Under the pieces are notes generated by a model that saw nothing but the letters and a program-made list of their open reading frames with translations, ran no database searches and was not told where the DNA came from. The translations under genes were made by a program, and so were the position numbers. Below, piece by piece: positions 29,321 through 37,018 of a DNA stretch of 64,000 nucleotides (the first letter of the stretch is position 1; each line of letters begins with the position of its first letter). The stretch lies in assembly GCF_014651855.1 (NCBI RefSeq), contig NZ_BMXR01000001.1, forward strand, positions 1-64,000, given 5' to 3'. This stretch comes from Saccharospirillum salsuginis (GTDB taxonomy: Bacteria > Pseudomonadota > Gammaproteobacteria > Pseudomonadales > Natronospirillaceae).

Positions 29321-30247
29321 TCAAACAGTCAGCGCGCGGATGAAATCCAAACTCCGTTCAATCCCGGTCACCGGATCCAGGGTCGGATCTTCGTGTTCTA
29401 TGCTGAACATGCCGTCGTAACCCGTGGCGATACATGCTGCGATAAACGCCTGCCAGAAGCCTTCGTCATGACCACGACCGGGAATGGCGAACTCCCAGGC
29501 CGGGGTGATGTCCGGCGTACGCGGGCGCGGATCGAGCATGCCCCAGAGTGCCTGCTCGCGTTCGTCCGCCAGCCAGTCCTTGATGTGGACATGATGCAGC
29601 GCATCGCCCAACAGGCGAACACCCGCCAGCGGGTCCAGACCCTGCCACCAGAAATGGCTCGGGTCCAGGTTCACCCCGATACTGGGGCCACAGGCTTCGC
29701 GCAACATCAACAGTGTGCCCGGCGAGTGCACCAGAAAACCGCCATGAGGTTCGATCGCGATGCGCACATCCAGCGATTCGGCTAATGCCGCGATGCCCTG
29801 CCAATAAGGAATCAACTGGGTTTCCCAGACCTCGGTCCAATAATGGCTGTAGTCGGTCGGCCAGCCCAGCACCGGCCAGTTGAATTGACCGCCCTGCCCG
29901 CCTACGCCGGAAAAGGTCACCACGGTTCGAATGCCTAACCGATGGGCCAGGTGCAGCGTTTGACGCAGCGTCTGGTCGGCCAGATCCGCCTGTATGGAAT
30001 CCGGATGCAACGGGTTGCAATGACAGCTCAACACCCGGTGCCGGATGCCGGCGTCGTCGAGTTGCTGTCGAAAGGTTTCAATCTCTTCCGGTGCGTTCAT
30101 CAGATGCCGGGCGTCGGCATGGTGCGTGCCGGGGTAACCGCCGCAACCGATTTCCAGCGCGTCGACCCGCCAACGACGGGCCAGATCGAGCACCTCGGAC
30201 AGGTCGGTCTCGGGGAAGGGTGCGGTGAAAAAGCCCAGTGGGTTCAT
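29321..30247 (-). CDS. Sugar phosphate isomerase/epimerase (xylose isomerase-like TIM barrel)
   Basis: A 308-aa TIM-barrel protein of the AP-endonuclease 2 / xylose-isomerase-like superfamily. Candidate metal ligands are Glu in IAIEPHGG, Asp and His in VNLDPSHFWW, His in HVHIKDW, and Glu in FSIEHEDP. It would isomerise or epimerise a sugar or inositol derivative; the substrate is unknown. Its ATG overlaps the stop of the PAS-GGDEF-EAL gene (ATGA), an odd pairing of metabolic and signalling genes. Confidence 0.85.
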   Translation of the reverse strand: MNPLGFFTAPFPETDLSEVLDLARRWRVDALEIGCGGYPGTHHADARHLMNAPEEIETFRQQLDDAGIRHRVLSCHCNPLHPDSIQADLADQTLRQTLHLAHRLGIRTVVTFSGVGGQGGQFNWPVLGWPTDYSHYWTEVWETQLIPYWQGIAALAESLDVRIAIEPHGGFLVHSPGTLLMLREACGPSIGVNLDPSHFWWQGLDPLAGVRLLGDALHHVHIKDWLADEREQALWGMLDPRPRTPDITPAWEFAIPGRGHDEGFWQAFIAACIATGYDGMFSIEHEDPTLDPVTGIERSLDFIRALTV

Positions 30248-32016
30248 ACGCGCCTCTGCATCGGGTCGAATTGACGTTCCAGTGCGTCCATCGTCATCGG
30301 ATGGGCAAAATAGTAGCCCTGCATGCGGCTGACCCCCAAGTCGCGGAAGAAATGCACTTCCTCGGCCCGTTCCACGCCTTCGGCGACGATGTCCAGCTCC
30401 AGCGAACGGGCCAATTGAACAATGGCTCGCACCACTTGTTGCTGGTCCCGCCGCTGATCGACACGGTCGACAAAGGAACGGTCGATCTTGAGCACGTCGA
30501 TGGGGAATCGACAGAGATAGGACAGGCTGGAGTAACCGGTACCGAAATCGTCAATGCTGATCACAATGCCCAGGGCCCGCAATCGATTCAGCGTTTGGGT
30601 TACCGCTTCTTCCTGGCCCATGAGAATGCTTTCGGTCAATTCCAGCTCGAGCCGCTCCGGTGGCACCTTGTGGTGATTCAACAGCGTTTCCAGGCGATCG
30701 GCGAACCCGGTCTGATGCAGCTGAATGGCGGACAGATTGACGGAAACGGTCACCGGGTCCAGCGGTTTGGAGGACCAATGCGCCAACTGTCGGATCACGC
30801 TGTCGAGCACCCAATCGCCGAGGTCGATGATCTGCCCCGTCTGCTCGGCCAGGAAGATGAACTCGTCCGGGGGAATCCGTCCACGGCTCGGATGCTGCCA
30901 GCGAACCAGCGCCTCCAGGCCGACCAGAGACTCGGTATGGCAATCGATCTTCGGTTGGTATTCGATGAAGAAGTCGTCCTGTTCCAGAGCCTGCTTGATC
31001 TCCTTGCGGATCGACATGCGAAACAGGGACTGTTCACCCAGGGCCGGTTCGAACCGGTAGGAACGATTGCGCCCGCGATGTTTGGCCTGATACATGGCCA
31101 GGTCGGCGCTGCGCAGCAGGTCTTCGTAATCGTCGCCATCATCCGGGTAATAACTGTAGCCGACACTCGCGGTGACCTCGTAACTGAGGCTGCCCAGGGT
31201 GACCGGCTTGGCCAGTGTGGCCAGGGTTGTGTCGATCCACGCCTCCAGTGCCTCGGCCGAAGCCAGGTCGGTGAGGAACAGCACGAATTCATCGCCGCCA
31301 AACCGGCCGGCCCAGCCGTGATCGGCCACCAACCGGCTCAACCGACTGGCCAACAGACGCAGCATCTTGTCACCGGCCCGATGACCGAGCGTATCGTTGA
31401 TGTACTTGAAGTTGTCGAGATCGATAAAGATCAACCCGGCGCGGGCATCGGCCTGCCCTTTCAGGTATTCCTGGCAACGCTGCTCCAGGCACATGCGATT
31501 GGGCAGACTGGTCAGGTAATCGTGATGGGCCAGGTGTTTGATGTAGGCTTCGGCCCGCTTGCGTTCGGTGATGTCCCGAGCCGTACCGGCGGTGCCGATA
31601 ATATCGCCCCGTGCGGAGCGAACCGGCACTTTGGTGGTTTCAGCCCAGGCCTCGGCGCCGTTCTCGCCGGTAATGCGTTCTTCGACCACCCGGGACTCGC
31701 CGGATTCGATGACCTTGCGATCGTCTTGCAGGTAGTCCAAAGCCTGATCGCGGGGGCTGATGTCCAGATCGGTCTTGCCGATCAGATTCTCCGGCGGCAA
31801 CTTGAATGCCCGGGCGAATTGCTGATTGACCAGCAGGAAACGGCTGTCGCGGTCCTTGATCCAGGTCAGATCCGGTATGCTGTCGATCAACGCCTGAAGG
31901 TGGTTCTGGTGCACGCGCTCGCGCCGGGTCCTGGCCCGGAAATACATGAGCATTAAGGTGGCTATCACAGCCCATACCGCCAACGCGATCCACAACCACG
32001 TTTCTAATGACCACAT
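30244..32016 (-). CDS. PAS-GGDEF-EAL cyclic-di-GMP protein
   Basis: A 590-aa signalling protein with one N-terminal membrane helix (about residues 5-25), a PAS domain (about 40-160), GGDEF (about 165-325) and EAL (about 340-585). The cyclase signature RFGGDEFVLFL is intact. The EAL domain has the signature EALVRWQHPSRG, the metal-binding ELTESIL, DDFGTGYSSLSYL and KIDRSFV. Both cyclase and phosphodiesterase activities are therefore possible; which dominates is unknown. There are few periplasmic residues, so the PAS domain probably senses a cytoplasmic or membrane cue. Confidence 0.95.
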   Translation of the reverse strand: MWSLETWLWIALAVWAVIATLMLMYFRARTRRERVHQNHLQALIDSIPDLTWIKDRDSRFLLVNQQFARAFKLPPENLIGKTDLDISPRDQALDYLQDDRKVIESGESRVVEERITGENGAEAWAETTKVPVRSARGDIIGTAGTARDITERKRAEAYIKHLAHHDYLTSLPNRMCLEQRCQEYLKGQADARAGLIFIDLDNFKYINDTLGHRAGDKMLRLLASRLSRLVADHGWAGRFGGDEFVLFLTDLASAEALEAWIDTTLATLAKPVTLGSLSYEVTASVGYSYYPDDGDDYEDLLRSADLAMYQAKHRGRNRSYRFEPALGEQSLFRMSIRKEIKQALEQDDFFIEYQPKIDCHTESLVGLEALVRWQHPSRGRIPPDEFIFLAEQTGQIIDLGDWVLDSVIRQLAHWSSKPLDPVTVSVNLSAIQLHQTGFADRLETLLNHHKVPPERLELELTESILMGQEEAVTQTLNRLRALGIVISIDDFGTGYSSLSYLCRFPIDVLKIDRSFVDRVDQRRDQQQVVRAIVQLARSLELDIVAEGVERAEEVHFFRDLGVSRMQGYYFAHPMTMDALERQFDPMQRRV

Positions 32017-32108
32017 AGAATTTCCTGACCGCGCATTTATACCCCGCTTTAATTATTATTGTAGTCGGCTTGAGTATAGACAGAAGTGTCCGCCCGGGGA
32101 CAGTACCG

Positions 32109-32268
32109 AGTGGTTCGTGCGTTAAGTTCGGTAACTAAGGAGCACAGCCAGAGTGTACAGGGCGAGGCGGTGAACCGCAGACATAGCACCGCTCTTTCAA
32201 GGTTCACCAACGAAGTCCTGTGCATTCTGGCGAAGCGAACAGTTACCGAACTTGGCGCATGGACCACT
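32109..32268. repeat. 160-bp nested inverted-repeat (MITE-like) element
   Basis: The outer arms (about 32109-32136 and 32241-32268) pair over 28 positions with few mismatches, including a perfect 13-bp AAGTTCGGTAACT/AGTTACCGAACTT. Inside them CCAGAGTGTACAGG pairs with CCTGTGCATTCTGG (12 of 14), and GGTGAACC pairs with GGTTCACC. The whole element folds as one long rod. Its end abuts the apt stop codon at 32267-32269, and it fills most of the gap to the GGDEF-EAL gene. It has no transposase; mobility is inferred. Confidence 0.75.
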
Positions 32269-32797
32269 AGTCACCTTCGTATTGGCACAGGGCGTGAAAG
32301 CCGAAGCCAGCGTCCAGCACCGCCTGGCTGCCGCCCAGGGCGGGCAGGTCGACAATGGCGGCGCATTCGTGAACGTCGGCACCCAACCGCTGCACCAGCT
32401 TGCAGGCCGCCATCAGGGTGCCGCCGGTGGCGACCAGATCATCAATCACCAACACCCGTTGGCCGGGATCCAGGGCATCCGCATGGACCTGCAGAATGGC
32501 TTCGCCATACTCCAGTTCATAGGCTTCCTCGAAGGTATCGAACGGCAGTTTACCTTGTTTGCGCACCGGAACGAACGCGAGACCAAGCTGATACGCCAGG
32601 GGGGCGCCCAGGATAAAACCGCGGGCGTCGATGCCGACGACAGCATCGAGACCGACCGGCTGATAACGATCGATAAAGGTGTCGATCAACTGGCGGAAGA
32701 CCGGACCGTTGGAAAGTAAGGTGGTGATGTCCCGGAACTGGACACCGGGTTTCGGCCAGTCGGGAACGGTGCGGATATAGTCTTTCGGGTCGAACAT
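32267..32797 (-). CDS. apt: Adenine phosphoribosyltransferase
   Basis: A 176-aa purine salvage enzyme converting adenine and PRPP to AMP. The N-terminal [14 protein letters not shown] and the PRPP-binding loop [14 protein letters not shown] are diagnostic, and [14 protein letters not shown] is also present. The ATG at 32797 fits the family length. It lies 125 bases downstream of the purine permease gene, consistent with joint uptake and salvage. The end of the gene coincides with the end of a 160-bp inverted element. Confidence 0.96.
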   Translation of the reverse strand: MFDPKDYIRTVPDWPKPGVQFRDITTLLSNGPVFRQLIDTFIDRYQPVGLDAVVGIDARGFILGAPLAYQLGLAFVPVRKQGKLPFDTFEEAYELEYGEAILQVHADALDPGQRVLVIDDLVATGGTLMAACKLVQRLGADVHECAAIVDLPALGGSQAVLDAGFGFHALCQYEGD

Positions 32798-32859
32798 GCT
32801 GTCTCGCTTGGCTTTGCTTGAATCGACATTGTAACGACACGATCCCATTATGGCGATTA

Positions 32860-32915
32860 CCTGCGGGAACCAAAGTCCGCACGCGCCGCCGCGTGCGAAC
32901 CATGGTTCCTGCGGG
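32860..32915. repeat. Imperfect palindrome between permease gene and apt
   Basis: CCTGCGGGAACCA and TGGTTCCTGCGGG (10 of 13 paired) flank an inner GCACGCG/CGCGTGC hairpin. The rod-like fold, in the gap between two same-strand genes, may attenuate transcription or process the message. Confidence 0.45.
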
Positions 32916-32922
32916 CTATGTC

Positions 32923-34212
32923 CTACAGCCAGATGTACTTCAGCAGCGCCAGAGCGGAGATGATGTAGACGCTGATATTGACCTCTCGACCCTTGCCGGC
33001 GAGCACCTTGACGGCGGCATAGGTCAGGAAACCGATCGCGATACCTTCGGCGATGGAGTAGGTCAGCGGCATCATGATGGCGGTGACGACAACCGGCGCC
33101 GCCTCGGTCAGGTCGCTCCAGTCGACGCTGGCGATCGATGAAATCATCAGAACCGCGACGAAAATCAGCGCCGAAGCGGTGGCGTACGCCGGGATCATTT
33201 GCGCCAGCGGCGAGAAGAACAACGCCAGCAGGAACAACACCGACACGGTCAGCGCGGTCAGGCCACTGCGACCACCGACAGCGATGCCGGCACCGCTTTC
33301 AATGTAGCTGGTGGTGGTGGACGTGCCCAGCAGGGAACCGGCGACCGAGGCGGAGCTGTCGGCCATCAGCGCTCTGCCCAAACGTGGCAGCTTGCCGTCC
33401 TTGTCGAGCAGTTTGCCCTCTTTCGCCACTGCGACCAGGGTGCCGGAGGTGTCGAACAGATCGACGAAGAGGAAGGCGAAGATCACTGCGAACAGACCCA
33501 GTTCGATGGCGCCCAGAATGTCGAGCTGCAGGAAAGTGGCCCCGAGACCGGACGGCATGGCCATAACGCCGTTGTATTCGACCAGACCGAAGAAGGCACC
33601 GATGACGGTCACACCGAGAATCCCGATGATGACGCTGCCGGTGACCTTGCGATAATGCAGTGCCGTGATCAAGGCGAAACCGATGAAGGTCAGGATCACT
33701 TCTGGGGATTTGACGTCGCCGAGACCGACCAGGGTGGCGGGGTTGTCGACGACGATACCGGCGTTTTGCAACCCGATGATGCCGAGAAACAGACCGATGC
33801 CGACGGCGATGCCGGTTTTCATCGAGGCGGGAATGGCGTTGATGATCCATTCACGCACTTTAAAGACGCTGAGCAGGAAGAACAGAATACCGGACCAGAA
33901 GACCGCGCCGAGGGCGATCTGCCAGCTGTGGCCCATGCCGAAGACGACGCCGTAGGTGAAGAAGGCGTTCAGCCCCATGCCCGGTGCCAGAGCGACCGGG
34001 TAGTTGGCAAACAGACCCATGATGGCGGTGCCGAAGGCGGCGGCGATACAGGTGGCCACGAAGACGGCGTTGAACGGCATACCGGTTTCGGAGAGTATGC
34101 CCGGGTTGACGGCGATGATGTACGCCATGGTGAGGAAGGTGGACAGCCCGGCCAGTAATTCGGTACGGACGTCGGTGCCCAGTTCGCGCAGCTTAAAGTA
34201 TTTTTCCAGCAT
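32923..34212 (-). CDS. NCS2 family purine permease
   Basis: A 429-aa inner-membrane transporter of the AzgA/AdeP-type NCS2 branch (adenine, guanine or hypoxanthine). It has about a dozen hydrophobic helices. The signature [18 protein letters not shown] lies in TM3, and [13 protein letters not shown] and [20 protein letters not shown] lie in the central helices. AGGAG precedes the ATG at 34212. It is upstream of apt in the same orientation, supporting purine-base uptake for salvage. The exact substrate is not resolved. Confidence 0.93.
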   Translation of the reverse strand: MLEKYFKLRELGTDVRTELLAGLSTFLTMAYIIAVNPGILSETGMPFNAVFVATCIAAAFGTAIMGLFANYPVALAPGMGLNAFFTYGVVFGMGHSWQIALGAVFWSGILFFLLSVFKVREWIINAIPASMKTGIAVGIGLFLGIIGLQNAGIVVDNPATLVGLGDVKSPEVILTFIGFALITALHYRKVTGSVIIGILGVTVIGAFFGLVEYNGVMAMPSGLGATFLQLDILGAIELGLFAVIFAFLFVDLFDTSGTLVAVAKEGKLLDKDGKLPRLGRALMADSSASVAGSLLGTSTTTSYIESGAGIAVGGRSGLTALTVSVLFLLALFFSPLAQMIPAYATASALIFVAVLMISSIASVDWSDLTEAAPVVVTAIMMPLTYSIAEGIAIGFLTYAAVKVLAGKGREVNISVYIISALALLKYIWL

Positions 34213-34445
34213 CTTATTATCCCACTCCTGACCGGTTACCCGGGTCATCCAGCCGAGTTCCCGGTCTTGTTGTTATGATGTCATCCATTGAGGCGCGATT
34301 TTCACAGATTTTACAGCGATCGACACCTCTGGACCGTTTGGTCAGCTTTCTCTTTAGCAGGTGTTGTGCCAAGTGTTGGGGTGAGTGAGGAGACAGTGGC
34401 TGGGCTGAGTACGGCACAGTTACATTTCGTGGCGGGAATGCGCAC

Positions 34446-34554
34446 CCGGTGCCGGGGTAGCCCTATTCGGGGTCGCCATGAACCCATCCATGGGGGCTTG
34501 GCGGTAGCCATCCATGGCTACCGACATCCCCGAATAGGGCTACCCCGGCACCGG
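34446..34554 (+). repeat. Y-shaped palindromic repeat, copy 2
   Basis: The outer arms are complementary without mismatch over about 24 bases (CCGGTGCCGGGGTAGCCC with its complement at the far end). The inner hairpins are ACCCATCCATGGGG and GGTAGCCATCCATGGCTACC. It lies 168 bases from copy 3 in the opposite orientation. Both occupy the 706-base gap between mqo and the purine permease gene, which holds no recognised gene. Confidence 0.9.
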
Positions 34555-34722
34555 TCGCTCTATACTCAGTCACCGTTGTAACCGTTATTCCCAAAAGATT
34601 GTTACGTTCTTGGAAGGTGTTTTATTGTGCATCGGCTTCGGTCTACGGGTCACCTGCACCTTACGATAGAGGGTTGAGAGGTCTGGTCATCGACAACGGA
34701 TACCGGAGAGCACAGCAGTCCA

Positions 34723-34837
34723 GTGCCGGTTGCGGGGTAGGCCTATTCGGGGGTGTCGACAGCCATGGATGGCTGTCGCCAAGCCCCCAGGGATGGGTTT
34801 ATGGCGACCCCGAATAGGCCTACCCCGCAACCGGCAC
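34723..34837 (-). repeat. Y-shaped palindromic repeat, copy 3
   Basis: Inverted partner of copy 2. Its arms (GTGCCGGTTGCGGGGTAGGC and complement) differ in sequence from those of copy 2 but remain fully complementary to each other. The core includes GACAGCCATGGATGGCTGTC. Confidence 0.9.
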
Positions 34838-34918
34838 GGGTTTTGGCAAGGATGGTGATTTATACCGAGGCACCCAGAAAGCCAATGCCTCCAAAGGTGC
34901 CTCAAAGCAGTGCGAAAC

Positions 34919-36403
34919 TCAGGGGTTGAGCTTCAATGTGGACAGGGTCCGGGCGCGGACGGATTTAAGCAGGTCGGCGTCTTCGATCAGGGACTGACCG
35001 TAGGACGGGACCATGGCTTTCATCTTTTCCTGCCATTCCGGCGTCGCCATCCGCTCCGGGAAGCAGTCTTCCACGATGTTGATCATCGTCTGGACCGCGG
35101 TAGAGGCGCCTGGAGAGGCACCCAGCAACGCGGCCAGTGAGCCGTCTTCGGTGGCGATGACCTCGGTGCCGAATTCCAGCTTGCCGCCCTTTTTCGGGTC
35201 TTTCTTGATGATTTGCACTCGCTGACCGGCGATGGCCAGTTCCCAGTCCTCCTCGCGCGCGTCGGGGTAGAACTTGCGCAAAGCGTCGACGCGGGACTTG
35301 TGGGACTGCATGACTTCGCTGATCAGGTAGCGCGTCAGATCCATGTTGGCCATCCCGGCGCACAGCATGGGTTTGAGGTTGTTCGGACGGACGGATTTGA
35401 CCAGATCGAGGAAGGATCCTTGCTTGAGGAACTTGGTGGTGAAGCCGGCGAAGGGTCCGAACAGCAGGGCTTTTTTACCGTTGATGATGCGGGTGTCCAG
35501 GTGCGGGACGGACATCGGCGGTGCGCCGAGCGGGGCTTTGCCGTAGACCTTGGCGTGGTGCTGTTCGACGACTTCGGGTTTGCGACACACCAGCCATTGG
35601 CCGCTGACCGGGAAACCGCCGTAGCCGTACCCTTCGGGAACGCCGGATTTTTGCAACAAGGGCAGCGCGCCACCACCCGCACCGAGGAATACAAAACCAG
35701 CATCGATGGATTTGACTTCGCCTGTATCAAGATCTTTCGCAGTGATGGCCCATCGTCCATTGGCTTTGTGATAAAGATCTTTGACCTCGTGTTTGAGCTT
35801 GAGGTCGAAACCGTCTTGTTTTTGCAGATTTCCGACCAGGTGACGGGTCAGGCCGCCGAAATCGACGTCGGTGCCGTACGGAACCCGAGTGCCGGCGACT
35901 TTTTCGCTGGGGTCGCGGTTCTGCATGACCAGGGGCATCCATTGACGCAGGGTATCCCGGTCTTCGGTGTATTCCATGTCGGCGAACAGGTGGTGGGCTT
36001 TGAGTGTTTCATAGCGCTTTTTCAGGAAGGCTACGTTTTTGTCGCCCCAGACGAAGCTTTTGTGCGGCGCCCGATTGATGAAGCGGTCCGGCTCGGGCAT
36101 GGAGCCTTCTTCGACCAGGTAGGACCAGAACTGGAGGCTGACTTCGAAGGCGGAGTTGATGTTGAACGCCTTGGTGGTGTCGATACTGCCGTCGGCCTTG
36201 ACCGGCGTGTAGTTGAGCTCGCAGTAGGCGGCGTGTCCGGTGCCGGCGTTGTTCCAGCCGTCGGTGCTTTCCTGTGCGACGCTGTCCTGCTTTTCGAGCA
36301 TGATGATTTTGAGGGAGGGATCGAGCTGCTTGAGCAGCATTCCCAGGGTGGCGCTCATGGCACCGGCCCCAACTAGCACTACATCTGCGGTTGTTGCGGT
36401 CAT
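34919..36403 (-). CDS. mqo: Malate:quinone oxidoreductase
   Basis: A 494-aa FAD-dependent, membrane-associated enzyme oxidising malate to oxaloacetate and reducing quinone in the TCA cycle. The N-terminal dinucleotide motif VLVGAGAMSATLGMLLKQL is present, and the Mqo-typical STDGWNNAGTGHAAYCELNY follows. LLGASPGASTAVQTMI lies near the C-terminus. The ATG at 36403 is chosen because it gives the canonical N-terminus; upstream in-frame codons would add a basic non-homologous stretch. It appears monocistronic. Confidence 0.96.
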   Translation of the reverse strand: MTATTADVVLVGAGAMSATLGMLLKQLDPSLKIIMLEKQDSVAQESTDGWNNAGTGHAAYCELNYTPVKADGSIDTTKAFNINSAFEVSLQFWSYLVEEGSMPEPDRFINRAPHKSFVWGDKNVAFLKKRYETLKAHHLFADMEYTEDRDTLRQWMPLVMQNRDPSEKVAGTRVPYGTDVDFGGLTRHLVGNLQKQDGFDLKLKHEVKDLYHKANGRWAITAKDLDTGEVKSIDAGFVFLGAGGGALPLLQKSGVPEGYGYGGFPVSGQWLVCRKPEVVEQHHAKVYGKAPLGAPPMSVPHLDTRIINGKKALLFGPFAGFTTKFLKQGSFLDLVKSVRPNNLKPMLCAGMANMDLTRYLISEVMQSHKSRVDALRKFYPDAREEDWELAIAGQRVQIIKKDPKKGGKLEFGTEVIATEDGSLAALLGASPGASTAVQTMINIVEDCFPERMATPEWQEKMKAMVPSYGQSLIEDADLLKSVRARTLSTLKLNP

Positions 36404-36695
36404 TGCGATCTTCGCCCGTTTGATTTGAAAGCGGTCTGGTAAACGCCTCGGTCTTGTGGACCCTGGGCGCCTGCCGAAAATCGGGATCGCGTCTCCGGCG
36501 GTCGGTTTCAAGCGAGTGTTCGCTAACCGGGATCGTCAATTGGAGAGCAGATCGCGGGGCATTATACGGATTTTGTTATAAATGTCTTGAATAAAACCCA
36601 ATAACCCACTCATCCATTTGGCTTATAGACGTTTTATTGATCAGTGGGAAATCAAGGGGAAATGGCTCGCATGATACTGTGGCCGGGTCCGCTTC

Positions 36696-36800
36696 AGAGG
36701 AGGGGGTGGCCCTGTTCGGGGTCGCCGTGAATCCGTCCATGGAGGCTTGACCTCGGCATCCATGCCTCGCACATCCCCGAACAGGGCCACCCCCTCCTCT
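36696..36800 (+). repeat. Y-shaped palindromic repeat, copy 4
   Basis: The arms AGAGGAGGGGGTGGCCCTGT and complement pair perfectly. The core contains ATCCGTCCATGGAG and the hairpin CTCGGCATCCATGCCTCG. It lies upstream of mqo. Confidence 0.9.
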
Positions 36801-36870
36801 CGCGCTCGCATTCGTGTCACTGGATCATTTCCATTCCGAAAGACACGGCTCTTGCCAGATCGGTCACACC

Positions 36871-36902
36871 GTAGGGCGGAAGAGCCGTAGGCGTCATCCG
36901 CC
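36871..36902 (+). repeat. GTAGGGC-type 32-bp repeat
   Basis: It begins GTAGGGCGGAAGAGCC and ends CGTCATCCGCC, and its ends are complementary (GGCGGA with TCCGCC). Same family as 13577-13656 and 45362-45392. Confidence 0.7.
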
Positions 36903-36913
36903 GTGATGATTCC

Positions 36914-36934
36914 GTAGGGTGGGCATCGCCCACC
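36914..36934. repeat. GTAGGGTGGGC hairpin repeat
   Basis: GGTGGGCATCGCCCACC folds into a tight hairpin. A near-identical copy lies at 45278-45298, there also next to a GTAGG-type repeat and a Y-palindrome. Confidence 0.65.
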
Positions 36935-36966
36935 AAAATCTTCCCTGGCAACAAAACATCCCATCA

Positions 36967-36994
36967 ACAAAAAAGCCGGCATTTGCCGGCTTTT
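36967..36994. terminator. Terminator of the cyanophycinase-like gene
   Basis: AAAAAGCCGGC and GCCGGCTTTT pair across a 4-base loop. The flanking A and T runs make it usable in both directions. It lies 25 bases downstream of the stop at 37019. Confidence 0.8.
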
Positions 36995-37018
36995 CAAGGT
37001 CAGATCGATGTATTTCGA

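Larger units (their letters stand above)
36404..37018. other. 615-base intergenic region rich in repeats
   Basis: The region holds Y-palindrome copy 4, one GTAGGGC-type repeat, one GTAGGGTGGGC hairpin and the terminator at 36967-36994. The mqo promoter should lie within 36404-36600 but no clear -35/-10 pair was picked out. No gene is seen. Confidence 0.5.

Noticed and set aside
30238..31956. 572-codon frame opposite the GGDEF-EAL gene
   Set aside because: Antisense shadow in GC-rich coding DNA; the minus strand has intact GGDEF and EAL motifs.
32086..32616. 176-codon frame running through the 160-bp inverted element into apt
   Set aside because: Its N-terminal part is the palindrome and its C-terminal part is antisense to apt.
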